DNA of 64,000 nt from RGIG4097 sp964550635 (GTDB lineage Bacteria > Bacillota > Clostridia > Christensenellales > CAG-917): positions 1 to 64,000 of the forward strand of contig CAZJZV010000003.1 of the NCBI GenBank assembly GCA_964550635.1, given 5' to 3'. The translations under genes were made by a program, and so were the position numbers. Under the pieces are notes generated by a model. The model had not been told where the DNA came from. It did not search any database and saw only the letters and a program-made list of their open reading frames with translations. The first letter of the stretch is position 1. The number at the start of each line of letters is the position of its first letter. Positions 45,794-54,458 of the stretch are shown here, one piece after another.

Positions 45794-48073
45794 ATGAAGA
45801 AGTTAGCATTGCCGCGACACCGCGCGAAAAGAGAAAAAACTTATCTAGTTTCTCCTGAAACGGCGGTCAAGTATGTGATTGAATTTTTGTTTATGATACT
45901 GTTTTTCTCGTCGGGGGAATTTGGGTTTGCGCTCTCTCTCGGACTGTTCGCGGGGCTAGTGTATGCAAGACAAAATCTTGCCGTCGTCGCTCCCTTATTC
46001 GTGATTGCGGGGTGTGTTTTTATAAAGTCGTGGTGGCTACTTTTATACCTTGCGACTCCCTGCCTTATTTTCTTCGTTTTGTACTTCGTATATTGGAAAA
46101 TCAGGCGCAACGTGCAAAGCGTCGTAGTGGTGATTTCGGCGGTAGTTTCCGCACTCCCTGAAAGCGTATGCACCCTTGTTTTCGGGGGTGAGATTTGGAC
46201 GTTTTGCGTGAAGATTGTCGTTGTCGCAATTATGGCATTATGTTGCACAACGGCAGGTTATGCAGTGCTAATTCGTGGTTTTAAGTGCCGATTTACGCTT
46301 GATGAGAAAATTTGTTTGGGGCTTATCGCGGTCGTTTCGGCATACTCCGCAAGGGGTGTGGACGTGTGCGGTTTCTCCCTTGTTTATCTGCTTTTTCCCT
46401 TCGTGCTTTTGACCTTTATAAGCGCGGGTAGAACGACTGGCGCACTCGTTTCGGGAGTGCTTTTTGGCGTGGGTGCGTCTCTCTCGCAAGGGAGTGTTTT
46501 GCCCCTTGCGGAGTTCGTTGCGATCTCATTTTCCGCTTGTGCGGTGGGTGTGCTCGGACGGTACGTTTCCGCAGTCGTGGCGGGAATTGCCGAACTTGTT
46601 TTTTGGCTCCTTTCGGCGGGGTGTTGGCAGGGTGCGATTTTGCTCGTTGCGGGCGGACTCGTCTATTCGATTTTGCCGTCGTCCGTGCGCAGTCGTTTCG
46701 TTGCGGACGTCGAAAACAGGGCAGACGTGCTTTGCTCCGTCGTCAACCGCGACAGGAGCGAGCTTGCGGAAAAATTATCGTCCGTCGGGGAAGTCTTTGC
46801 GGATATGGCGGATGCGCTCGAAGTAAAAGACAATGCAGTCAATCCCTACACCCCCAAACGGCTTGCGGGGGAAATCGCAAGAAACTATTGCGGTAAATGC
46901 GCGGAGCATCCGAAGTGTTTTGCATCTCTCGGCGGGGACACCGCTCCCGTCATCGAACCGCTTGCGCAGGCTACTCTCGGTAGGGGGAAGGCTACGATTT
47001 TGGACGTGCCTACCTTCATCACTTCAAGGTGTGTGAAAGTGCATAATCTCATCGGCGTGGTCAACAACGCGGGGGATGCGTACCGTGCGCGTATTGCAAG
47101 TGCGGGGGATGCGGTCAACACCAAAAAAATGATGTCCGAGCAGTTTGCGGGTATGGCACTCGTGCTTGACTCTCTCTCCGCGGAGTGCGGGAAAAACCTG
47201 TCTTTCGGCGGTGAGTACGAAGAAAAAATAAGCGCGGAACTTCTCAAACATAACGTCGTTGCAAGTCGTATCGTCGTGGCGGGGGACGGTGAAAATGCAA
47301 AAGTCGCTCTAACCGTGCGGGACGTCGATGCGGATAAGGCGGTTTTGCCAAGGGTGGTATCGCGGTGCCTTAAAGCGCGATTTGCGGTGGACGGCATCGA
47401 GAGAAAGGGGGATGAAAAAACCGTTCATCTCGTGACTGCGCCCGTGTATGAAATCGCATACGGTTTCGCGGGAAAAGAGCGAGAAGGGGAGGACGTCAGC
47501 GGGGACGTGAAAGCGGTGTTGTCTCCGTCGTTGACCAAAAGAATATTTGCCCTATGCGACGGTATGGGGAGCGGTGAAAAGGCGAGCGCAACCGCAAACG
47601 ACGCTATGTCTATGATTGAAAACTTCTACCGCGCGGGCTTTGAAGACGGCATAATTCTTTCCCTTGTGAATAGGCTTTTGCGACTTGGGGACGATGAGAA
47701 TTTTTCCGCCCTTGACGTCGTCATCATCGACACGGCGGACGGCGGAGCGGATATTATCAAAATGGGCGCGGCACCCGGATTTATCGTGAGAAAAAATAGT
47801 GTGGAAGTGGTCAAATCGTCAAATCCGCCCGTTGGAATTATCGACAAAATTTCCCCGATTACCGCGCGCTATCAACTCTACGACGGCGATATTCTCGTGT
47901 GCGCAACCGACGGAGTGCTTGACGTGCTAGGCGAGAGCGGAGTGATTGACGCGGTGGACAAAATCTCGACGACAAATCCGCAAACTCTTGCGGACGGAAT
48001 ACTTGTGGAAGCGTTGAGAGCGGGTGCTACGGACGATTGCACGGTTATGGCTATGCGACTCGTGGCGGTATAA
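45794..48073 (+). CDS. spoIIE: Stage II sporulation protein E (PP2C phosphatase)
   Basis: 759 residues, slightly shorter than the Bacillus protein (about 827). SpoIIE dephosphorylates the anti-anti-sigma factor SpoIIAA to activate sigma F in the forespore. The N-terminal third has about 10 hydrophobic segments (28-290). A linker with YCGKCAEHPKCF (about 358-369), the cysteine cluster common in Clostridia SpoIIE, leads to the phosphatase domain (about 535-759) with FALCDGMGSGEKAS (metal-binding Asp), GAAPGFIVR and the final GATDDCTVMAMRL. Followed by tilS and hpt, as in many Bacillota. It implies a spore former, unless only a relic of one. Confidence 0.95.
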   Translation: MKKLALPRHRAKREKTYLVSPETAVKYVIEFLFMILFFSSGEFGFALSLGLFAGLVYARQNLAVVAPLFVIAGCVFIKSWWLLLYLATPCLIFFVLYFVYWKIRRNVQSVVVVISAVVSALPESVCTLVFGGEIWTFCVKIVVVAIMALCCTTAGYAVLIRGFKCRFTLDEKICLGLIAVVSAYSARGVDVCGFSLVYLLFPFVLLTFISAGRTTGALVSGVLFGVGASLSQGSVLPLAEFVAISFSACAVGVLGRYVSAVVAGIAELVFWLLSAGCWQGAILLVAGGLVYSILPSSVRSRFVADVENRADVLCSVVNRDRSELAEKLSSVGEVFADMADALEVKDNAVNPYTPKRLAGEIARNYCGKCAEHPKCFASLGGDTAPVIEPLAQATLGRGKATILDVPTFITSRCVKVHNLIGVVNNAGDAYRARIASAGDAVNTKKMMSEQFAGMALVLDSLSAECGKNLSFGGEYEEKISAELLKHNVVASRIVVAGDGENAKVALTVRDVDADKAVLPRVVSRCLKARFAVDGIERKGDEKTVHLVTAPVYEIAYGFAGKEREGEDVSGDVKAVLSPSLTKRIFALCDGMGSGEKASATANDAMSMIENFYRAGFEDGIILSLVNRLLRLGDDENFSALDVVIIDTADGGADIIKMGAAPGFIVRKNSVEVVKSSNPPVGIIDKISPITARYQLYDGDILVCATDGVLDVLGESGVIDAVDKISTTNPQTLADGILVEALRAGATDDCTVMAMRLVAV

Positions 48074-48099
48074 TTTTTCCTTCGCGCGCAATATGCGCC

Positions 48100-48136
48100 A
48101 ATTTGTCATAGACAAATTTTTAGTTTGTGGTATACT
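48100..48136 (+). promoter_or_regulatory. Leaderless promoter of tilS with overlapping dyad
   Basis: AATTTGTC (48100-48107) and GACAAATT (48111-48118) form a perfect dyad followed by a short T run, perhaps a weak spoIIE terminator. Inside it TAGACA (48109-48114) with a 16-base spacer leads to TATACT (48131-48136), six bases before the tilS ATG at 48143. No Shine-Dalgarno sequence is present. Confidence 0.6.
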
Positions 48137-48142
48137 TATCTT

Positions 48143-49417
48143 ATGAATACCCTTTCGATTGACTTATCCTATTTGAAAAAGAAGAAAGTCGCGCTTGCTT
48201 TGTCGGGCGGTAGAGATTCCATGGCGCTTGCGCACTTGCTTTTGGGCGCGGACGTGGATTTTTACTGCGTACACTTCGAGCACGGTATCAGAGGGGAGTC
48301 GTCGATTAGGGATTGCAAATTCGTGGAAGAATGGGGGAGAAATCACGGCGTTGAAGTGAGAGTTATTCCCCTTGACTGCCCGAAGTATGCAAAGGATAAC
48401 GGACTCACTCTCGAGCAGGGCGCAAGAGAATTGCGCTATGCTCACTTCGACGATATGTTGAAAAAGGGTGAGTGCGACTACGTTGCGCTTGCTCACCACG
48501 CATCTGACCAGACCGAAACCGTATTTATGCGGATATTGCGGGGTACGGGCGTTGCGGGACTCAAAGGAATGAGCGTGATAAACGGCGGATACGTCAGACC
48601 GTTGCTCAACGTTACGCGGGCGGAAATCGACGACTTCGTGAAAGAAAACGGCATACCCTACGTTGACGACGAAACCAATTCGGACACGTCGTATACGAGA
48701 AACTTTTTGCGCTCGGAACTTTGCAAGATGAGAGAAAGATTCCCGTCCCTTGACGAAACCGTCGCAAGACTTACGAGAAACGCTGCGGAAATCGACGATT
48801 TTTTGACGAGTCTCATTCCCCCCATCGAAGTCAAAGACGGGGAAGTGCGTATGGCGGTCGCGGATATGGACGGCGGTCTGCTTGCAAAAAGGCGGATTAA
48901 GGCAATTTGCGACGCTCTCGGTGTTAGACAAGATTTTGAAGAAAGGCACTATCCGCTCGTGTTTTCGCTTGCGGGTGCGGAAAACGGAAAAATGCTCTGC
49001 CTGCCCCACGGACTGACCGCGCATAAGGACGGAGAATACGTGGTATTCGCGCTTGAAAAGGATAACGATAATTTTGAAATTCCATTCGACGGCGAAAGCG
49101 TGGACGGAATAATAAAATGCGAAAAGGCGGACGGCTATCACGCGGGAAGCGGTGCGCTTTATATCGACCTTGACCGCATTCCGCAAGGCGCGGTTTTGAG
49201 AAGAATAAAGGACGGCGACAAAATCAAGAAATTCGGCGGCGGAACAAAAAATCTCGGCGACTTCTTGACGGATAAAAAATATCCGCTTCGAAAGCGCAAA
49301 GATCTCGTCGTTTGCGCGGTCGGCTCGGACGTATTGTTCGTGCTCGGCGTGGAAATCTCGGCGCAGGTAGCGGTCGAGGACTCGTCGGTCAGAGTCTTGA
49401 AAATATCACAAGATTAA
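48143..49417 (+). CDS. tilS: tRNA(Ile)-lysidine synthase
   Basis: 424 residues from ATG 48143; a TTG six codons upstream lies within the promoter. It changes C34 of tRNA-Ile(CAU) to lysidine so that AUA is read as isoleucine. The PP-loop is LALSGGRDSMALAHLL (about 18-33), with HFEHGIRGESS, ALAHHASDQTETVFM and TGVAGLKGM motifs of the N-terminal domain. The C-terminal domain (about 355-424) has KKFGGGTKNLGDFLTDKK. Order spoIIE-tilS-hpt is conserved in Bacillota. Probably translated from a leaderless mRNA. Confidence 0.96.
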   Translation: MNTLSIDLSYLKKKKVALALSGGRDSMALAHLLLGADVDFYCVHFEHGIRGESSIRDCKFVEEWGRNHGVEVRVIPLDCPKYAKDNGLTLEQGARELRYAHFDDMLKKGECDYVALAHHASDQTETVFMRILRGTGVAGLKGMSVINGGYVRPLLNVTRAEIDDFVKENGIPYVDDETNSDTSYTRNFLRSELCKMRERFPSLDETVARLTRNAAEIDDFLTSLIPPIEVKDGEVRMAVADMDGGLLAKRRIKAICDALGVRQDFEERHYPLVFSLAGAENGKMLCLPHGLTAHKDGEYVVFALEKDNDNFEIPFDGESVDGIIKCEKADGYHAGSGALYIDLDRIPQGAVLRRIKDGDKIKKFGGGTKNLGDFLTDKKYPLRKRKDLVVCAVGSDVLFVLGVEISAQVAVEDSSVRVLKISQD

Positions 49418-49446
49418 TACGAATTAAACTAAAGGATATAAAAATT

Positions 49447-49998
49447 ATGGAGTACGGAAAAGACATCGCAAAAGTCCTCATCAAAAGAGAGGACATTGAA
49501 AAAAGAGTCAAGGAACTCGCAGACCAAATCAACCACGACTACGAAGGAAAAGAGTATACTCTCGTCGTCACCTTGCGCGGTGCGGTCGTGTTCTTCGCGG
49601 ACTTGTTCCGCCACCTGACCGGCAACAACGTGGACTGCGATTTCATAGCGGCATCGAGCTACGGCGGCGGCACGGCAACGTCCGGTGAAGTCAAACTCGT
49701 CAAGGACTTGTCATCCCCCGTCAAAGGCAGACATCTCATCATCGTCGAAGACATAATCGACACCGGCACGACTCTTGTTTATCTCAAGCGTTTGCTCGAA
49801 GCGAGAGAACCCGCATCCATCAAACTCTGCTCCCTTCTTGACAAACCGTCGAGAAGAAAGGTTGACTTGAAAGGGGACTACGTAGGCTTCGAAGTGCCCA
49901 ACGAATTTGTCGTGGGATGCGGACTCGACTACGACCAAAAGTATCGCAATCTCCCCGACGTATGCGTGCTTTCACCCGAGGTTTACGGTGGTAAATAA
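49447..49998 (+). CDS. hpt: Hypoxanthine phosphoribosyltransferase
   Basis: 183 residues from ATG 49447, preceded by AAAGGAT; the longer frame overlaps tilS without a signal. It salvages hypoxanthine and guanine with PRPP. The PRPP motif is LIIVEDIIDTGTTL (about 98-111), with LRGAVVFFADL near 45-55 and FVVGCGLDYDQKYRNLP near the end. It follows tilS by 29 bases and overlaps cca by 11. Confidence 0.96.
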   Translation: MEYGKDIAKVLIKREDIEKRVKELADQINHDYEGKEYTLVVTLRGAVVFFADLFRHLTGNNVDCDFIAASSYGGGTATSGEVKLVKDLSSPVKGRHLIIVEDIIDTGTTLVYLKRLLEAREPASIKLCSLLDKPSRRKVDLKGDYVGFEVPNEFVVGCGLDYDQKYRNLPDVCVLSPEVYGGK

Positions 49999-51334
49999 GA
50001 AGAAACTCGTTGAACTTGCAAGCCTTTTTCCAAGCGACAAACCGCTCTATGCGGTGGGCGGATACGTGCGTGACGCACTGCTCGAAATCGAGAGTCACGA
50101 CGTGGACGTTTGTTCGGAATTGACGGTTGACAATGTCAAAACGGCACTATTAAACTCCGATTTTGAAGTTTTGGACAAAAACTTGCGTGTCGGCACGGTG
50201 ATAATTAAGTCGCGTGGATTCAATGCGGAATACACCACTTTCAGAACGGATAGTTATCCCGACGGAAGCGGGAAGCATACCCCCGACGACGTGACTTTCA
50301 CGTCTGATATGCGCCTTGACGCACTGCGTAGGGATTTCGGTTGCAACGCGATTTATTTCAATCCGCTCACCGATGAAATCGTGGACGTGCTAGGAAAGCG
50401 CGGGGAAGTCGAAAACAAAATCATCGCAACCGTGGACGATCCCGAAAAGGTGTTTTCCGCGGACGGTCATCGCATACTTCGCCTTGTCCGTTTTGCGTGT
50501 GAACTTGGTTTCGAGATTGAGAAAAACACCCTTGAAACCGCAAAAAAATACGCTCCGCTCGTCAAGGATATAGCGGTCGAAAGAGTGCTTTCGGAACTTG
50601 ATAAAATCCTTGTCGCAGACACCGCGCACCCTGAATTTGATTTGAAAGACGCGCACGTGCGCGGGGTAGAATTGCTCGATTATCTCGGGCTTTTGGATAT
50701 GCTCCTGCCCGAACTCACCGCGCTCAAAGGACTGGCTCAACCCGTGCGTTATCACCTGTACGACGCCTACGTGCATTCCATCGAGTGTTTCAGAGTATCT
50801 CCCCCTCGTCTTCGTTGGGCGTGTCTGCTCCACGACGTTGGCAAACGTCCTTGTATGGATAGGGACGGCAATATGCACGCTCATGCCGTAGTCGGCGCGG
50901 GTATGGTGGCGGATAGACTCTCCGCACTCCGCATGCCAAAGGCAAGAGTGAAAAGGATAAAAGATTTGATTTTCAATCATATGGTCGACATAAACGGCAA
51001 TATGAAAGAGAACAAAATGACTTGGTTTGTGGCGGAAAATTTCGGGCTTGCTCCCGACCTTGCCGACCTTAAAGACTGCGATAGCATAGGCGCAATAGGC
51101 GCACCGCTCGAGAAAAATCGAGTGAGAGAAACCTACGAAAAAATAATCAATGAAAAACTGCCCGTATCTATCAGGGATTTGCCCGTTGACGGCAAGGATT
51201 TGATAGAAATCGGAATCGAAGAAAAGTCAAGGGGAATCGTCCTTTACGACTTGTGGAGAGAAACGGTGATGAATCCCGTCCTTCTCGACCGCGAAAAGGC
51301 GATTGCATACCTAGAAAAAAGGAGGGGTAAATGA
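49988..51334 (+). CDS. cca: CCA tRNA nucleotidyltransferase with HD domain
   Basis: 448 residues from a GTG at 49988, chosen because CGAGG lies six bases before; the frame open to 49907 lies inside hpt. It adds or repairs the 3' CCA of tRNAs (the tRNA-Ser here already encodes it). Class II marks: AVGGYVRDALLE with the metal-binding DVDVCS (about 22-43), RRDFGCNAIYFNP near 118-130 and the head/neck segments that follow. A C-terminal HD part has CLLHDVGKRP (about 281-290), which gives phosphohydrolase activity in some relatives. Stop and the rmuC start overlap (ATGA). Confidence 0.93.
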   Translation: MVNKKKLVELASLFPSDKPLYAVGGYVRDALLEIESHDVDVCSELTVDNVKTALLNSDFEVLDKNLRVGTVIIKSRGFNAEYTTFRTDSYPDGSGKHTPDDVTFTSDMRLDALRRDFGCNAIYFNPLTDEIVDVLGKRGEVENKIIATVDDPEKVFSADGHRILRLVRFACELGFEIEKNTLETAKKYAPLVKDIAVERVLSELDKILVADTAHPEFDLKDAHVRGVELLDYLGLLDMLLPELTALKGLAQPVRYHLYDAYVHSIECFRVSPPRLRWACLLHDVGKRPCMDRDGNMHAHAVVGAGMVADRLSALRMPKARVKRIKDLIFNHMVDINGNMKENKMTWFVAENFGLAPDLADLKDCDSIGAIGAPLEKNRVRETYEKIINEKLPVSIRDLPVDGKDLIEIGIEEKSRGIVLYDLWRETVMNPVLLDREKAIAYLEKRRGK

Positions 51335-52746
51335 CTGTATTATACGTATTGACCGCACTTGCGATTTTGTCGTCGATAGCGACTCTCGTTTTTGTCGTCG
51401 TAAAATCGAAGAAGAAAGACGGCGCACCATCATTCGACGGCGAAGAAATCAAAAAGGATATTGAAAAGAGCGTTGCGGACACCGTCAAAATGGAAAACGC
51501 TATGTTGACGGGCGCAGTCAACGCACAGGCGGGCGCAACTCGTGAAATGACCGAAAGAGTTGACAAATTCATCATCAACGTAGATAGAAAACTCGACGAA
51601 ACAAAGGCGGAATATCTCAAAAAACTCGACGAATTGAAAGTGGAAAACTCCGCCAATCTCGTCGCAATCAAGGACGAAAACACCAAAAACCTTGTTGCCG
51701 TCAGAGAAGAGAATACCAAAAATCTCGTGGCTATCAAGGAAGACAACGCAAGAAATCTCGAAGAAGTGCGCAAGAGCAACAACGCAAGTCTTGAAGCGGT
51801 GCGCAAGGACAACTCCGAGCAACTCGAAAAAATGCGTATGACCGTGGATGAAAAACTCTCGTCCACACTTGAACAACGTTTCAATCAATCTTTCAAAATC
51901 GTCAACGACAGACTTGAAGAAATCAACCGCACTTTCAACGAATTGCAAAATCTGCAAACGGGCGTCAACGACCTCAACAAGATTTTCAAAAACGTCAAGA
52001 CGAGAGGCACGTGGGGTGAAGTCGCACTCGACAGTTTGCTATCTCAAATTCTCACCCCCGAACAATATGCAAAACAAGTGCAGTTGACAAGGGGCAGTCA
52101 AGAAGCGGTTGACTTTGCCATCAAGATGCCCGGGAAAGGGGACGGAGAAGTCTTGTTGCCGATAGACGCGAAATTCCCCTACGAAGACTACGCGCGCCTT
52201 GTCGAGGCGTCCGAAAACGCCGATGCGGACGCGATTGAGAAAGCGACGAAAGCACTCGAAGTTAGAGTGAAACACGAAGCAATGACCATTCGCAACAAGT
52301 ATATCAAACCCCCGAAAACCACGGATTTTGCAATCATGTATTTGCCGACCGAAGGGCTATATGCCGAAGTCGTCAAGAAGACCGGACTCGTCGAAGAAAT
52401 CCAAAACAACTACCGTATCGTCATATGCGGACCTACCACGATAGCGGCACTTCTCAACAGTTTGCAAATGGGATTCAGGTCGGTAGCGATTGAAAAACGC
52501 TCTTCGCAAATCGTCAAACTCATGCGCAGTTTCACGAAGGATTTCGACAACTTCAGCGACTTGCTCAGACAGACAAGCGACAAGATTGACAAGGTCAAAG
52601 CGACGATGACGAAAGCGGAAGACAGGACTGAAAAAATCCGCATAAAACTCGAAAAAGTGAACGCATTTTCTGACGATGAAGAAAGCGTTTTGCAACCTGC
52701 AGACAACGTCAATTTGATAGGAAATTTGAACGAAGATGAAGACTGA
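51331..52746 (+). CDS. rmuC: RmuC family protein
   Basis: 471 residues. A membrane helix at 2-23 is followed by a long coiled coil (about 60-200) with repeated KDENTKNL, REENTKNL and KEDNARNL units, then the conserved RmuC domain (about 215-420) with GTWGEVALDSLLSQIL and YIKPPKTTDFAIMYLPTEGL. RmuC is linked to limiting inversions between short repeats and is nuclease-like in fold. It overlaps cca by four bases and the next gene by 11. Confidence 0.94.
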   Translation: MTVLYVLTALAILSSIATLVFVVVKSKKKDGAPSFDGEEIKKDIEKSVADTVKMENAMLTGAVNAQAGATREMTERVDKFIINVDRKLDETKAEYLKKLDELKVENSANLVAIKDENTKNLVAVREENTKNLVAIKEDNARNLEEVRKSNNASLEAVRKDNSEQLEKMRMTVDEKLSSTLEQRFNQSFKIVNDRLEEINRTFNELQNLQTGVNDLNKIFKNVKTRGTWGEVALDSLLSQILTPEQYAKQVQLTRGSQEAVDFAIKMPGKGDGEVLLPIDAKFPYEDYARLVEASENADADAIEKATKALEVRVKHEAMTIRNKYIKPPKTTDFAIMYLPTEGLYAEVVKKTGLVEEIQNNYRIVICGPTTIAALLNSLQMGFRSVAIEKRSSQIVKLMRSFTKDFDNFSDLLRQTSDKIDKVKATMTKAEDRTEKIRIKLEKVNAFSDDEESVLQPADNVNLIGNLNEDED

Positions 52747-53533
52747 TTTGCACGTACATACAACTGCAAGCGACGGCTTGTTGACACCGACCGAGATTGT
52801 GAGTTGGGCGAAAAACAGCGGACTGAAAGCCGTTGCAATCACCGACCACGATTCCGTCAGCGGTATTGACGAAGCCATAGACGAGGGCAAAAAACTCGGC
52901 GTTTACGTCGTGCCCGGGATTGAGATTTCGACCTACTCAAACTGCGAAATCCATATTTTAGGTTACAATATCGACTACAAAAACCCCGATTTTTGCGAAG
53001 AACTTGAGAAAATCAAGGATATGCGAAAGGAGAGAAACGCAGTCATTCTCTCCAAACTTTCCGCCCTTGGAATAGAAGTCGGAATTGATGCGACTGCGGA
53101 CGGTATAGGTAGACTTAACATCGCAAAGGCAATGGCGGACAAAGGTTACGTCAGGGACGTCAACGACGCGTTTGAAAGGTATCTCGGTCCGCACGGAAAA
53201 GTGTTCACAGAGATAAAGCGCACCACTCCGCTCGAAGCGGTCAAGATGATAAAACGCTACGGAGGAATATCTTCTATCGCACACCCCAAAAAGTACCTTC
53301 TCGACAAGCGCCTTGAAATACTCATCGACGGTTTGAAACGTTTCGGACTGGACGGCATCGAAACCTATTATCCCCGCCACACAGGACAGGACGAAGCGGA
53401 CCTTGTTAGACTTGCAAACAAGTATAAACTTCTCATGACGGGCGGGAGCGACTACCACGGATATGAGGATAAGCACTTCCAAGTCGAGATAGATCCAAGG
53501 ACTGCAAAAGCCTTGAAAATTAGAATAGAGTAA
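52736..53533 (+). CDS. PHP-domain phosphoesterase
   Basis: 265 residues. The polymerase-and-histidinol-phosphatase fold shows its metal motifs in order: DLHVHTTASDG (about 4-14), AITDHDSVSG, PGIEIS near 61-66, ISSIAHPKKY near 181-190 and GGSDYHG near 240. The arrangement is that of the TrpH/RNase AM group, which trims 5'-phosphorylated RNA ends or hydrolyses 3',5'-nucleotide bisphosphates. It overlaps the end of rmuC by 11 bases and is followed by a terminator. Confidence 0.92.
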   Translation: MKTDLHVHTTASDGLLTPTEIVSWAKNSGLKAVAITDHDSVSGIDEAIDEGKKLGVYVVPGIEISTYSNCEIHILGYNIDYKNPDFCEELEKIKDMRKERNAVILSKLSALGIEVGIDATADGIGRLNIAKAMADKGYVRDVNDAFERYLGPHGKVFTEIKRTTPLEAVKMIKRYGGISSIAHPKKYLLDKRLEILIDGLKRFGLDGIETYYPRHTGQDEADLVRLANKYKLLMTGGSDYHGYEDKHFQVEIDPRTAKALKIRIE

Positions 53534-53544
53534 TTCAACGACAA

Positions 53545-53575
53545 AGACGCATACTAACCGTATGCGTTTTTCTTT
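53545..53575 (+). terminator. Terminator overlapping the vanW-like start
   Basis: ACGCATAC (53547-53554), loop TAACC, GTATGCGT (53560-53567), then TTTTTCTTTC. The 3' arm contains the ATG used as the annotated start of the next gene. Confidence 0.78.
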
Positions 53576-54413
53576 CTTGAAAAAATCAATATTGTTTTTC
53601 ATCGGCGGAATTATTTTCGTTGTCTTTTTTCTGCACGTCGGCATAGGCTATAATATGAAATCGAAAGTCGCAATCGCAGAAGTCCCGACGGTGAAACTAA
53701 TCGCGAGTTTTTCCACCTACTACGGCGAAAGTTCCGCAAACCGAAAACGTAACGTTGCGCTTGCCTGCTCGTTTATAGACGGTACGGTGCTACTCCCCGA
53801 AGACGAGTTTTCTTTCAATGAAATCGTCGGGGAGAGAAGGGAAGATAGGGGATTCAAGAGTGCGTATATCATCAAGGACGGCGAGTTTGTCGAAGGGGTA
53901 GGCGGTGGCGTTTGTCAGGTGTCGAGCACGATATACAACGCAGTCCTGCTCTCCGACTTGACGGTGACGAAAGTCAGTCCGCACTCATTGCCCGTGTCCT
54001 ACGTATCACCGTCCTTCGACGCTATGGTGTCGAGCGGGAGCGATTTCCGTTTTGTGAACACGCTATCCGCGCCGATTACAATCAAAATTTCCGCGGACGG
54101 CAAGTACGTGAAGTGCGAGATATACGGAGTCGGCGGGCGTAGAATCAGGCGCATATCCGAAACCGTCGAAAACATCCCGAATGAAACCGTCTACGTTGAC
54201 GACGTAACGCTGCCGATAGGCACTGAAAAGGTGGATACCTACGGACACGCAGGACTAAAATCTCTCGGATACCTTGAATATATCGAGAACGGAAAAGTCG
54301 AAAAAGTGCTTATCCGCCGCGATACCTACGCCCCGCAAAAGCGGATAATTCTCCGCGGAATAGCGGATGAGAACGATACGCTTATTGACACGGAGCAAAA
54401 TAGTGGGTTATAA
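53562..54413 (+). CDS. VanW family protein
   Basis: 283 residues. A membrane anchor (about 9-29) is followed by the VanW domain (about 45-220) with NVALACSFIDGTVLLPEDEFSFN read in two parts, then GGGVCQVSSTIYNAVLL (about 110-126), which contains the conserved Cys and Gln of the family. VanW-like proteins occur on the outer face of the Gram-positive membrane; their role in the envelope is not settled. The ATG sits in the hairpin of the upstream terminator and has no ribosome site; TTG 53577 is another possible start. No resistance cluster is present. Confidence 0.85.
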   Translation: MRFSFLKKSILFFIGGIIFVVFFLHVGIGYNMKSKVAIAEVPTVKLIASFSTYYGESSANRKRNVALACSFIDGTVLLPEDEFSFNEIVGERREDRGFKSAYIIKDGEFVEGVGGGVCQVSSTIYNAVLLSDLTVTKVSPHSLPVSYVSPSFDAMVSSGSDFRFVNTLSAPITIKISADGKYVKCEIYGVGGRRIRRISETVENIPNETVYVDDVTLPIGTEKVDTYGHAGLKSLGYLEYIENGKVEKVLIRRDTYAPQKRIILRGIADENDTLIDTEQNSGL

Positions 54414-54414
54414 T
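54385..54414 (+). promoter_or_regulatory. Promoter of the phosphoglucomutase gene
   Basis: TTGACA (54385-54390), 18-base spacer, TATAAT (54409-54414). The -10 box overlaps the stop codon of the VanW gene. The transcript would start near 54421. Confidence 0.82.
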
Positions 54415-54428
54415 ATATGCACAAATAG

Positions 54429-54458
54429 AAGGAGTGCGGGCGCGCGTCCGCGAACGAA
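54429..54458 (+). promoter_or_regulatory. Distant ribosome site with intervening hairpin
   Basis: GAAGGAG (54429-54435) lies 23 bases before the ATG at 54459, too far for normal use. Between them GCGG-GC-GCGC-GT-CCGC (about 54437-54452) can fold. No in-frame start codon is nearer. The fold may bring the site close to the ATG. Confidence 0.45.

Noticed and set aside
48164..49186. 340-codon open frame antisense to tilS
   Set aside because: Overlaps the PP-loop gene on the other strand; composition is that of a reverse-frame shadow.
53562..54413. Vancomycin resistance cluster suggested by the VanW-like gene
   Set aside because: No vanH, vanA-type ligase, vanX or adjacent vanRS genes; VanW-domain proteins are common in Bacillota without resistance.
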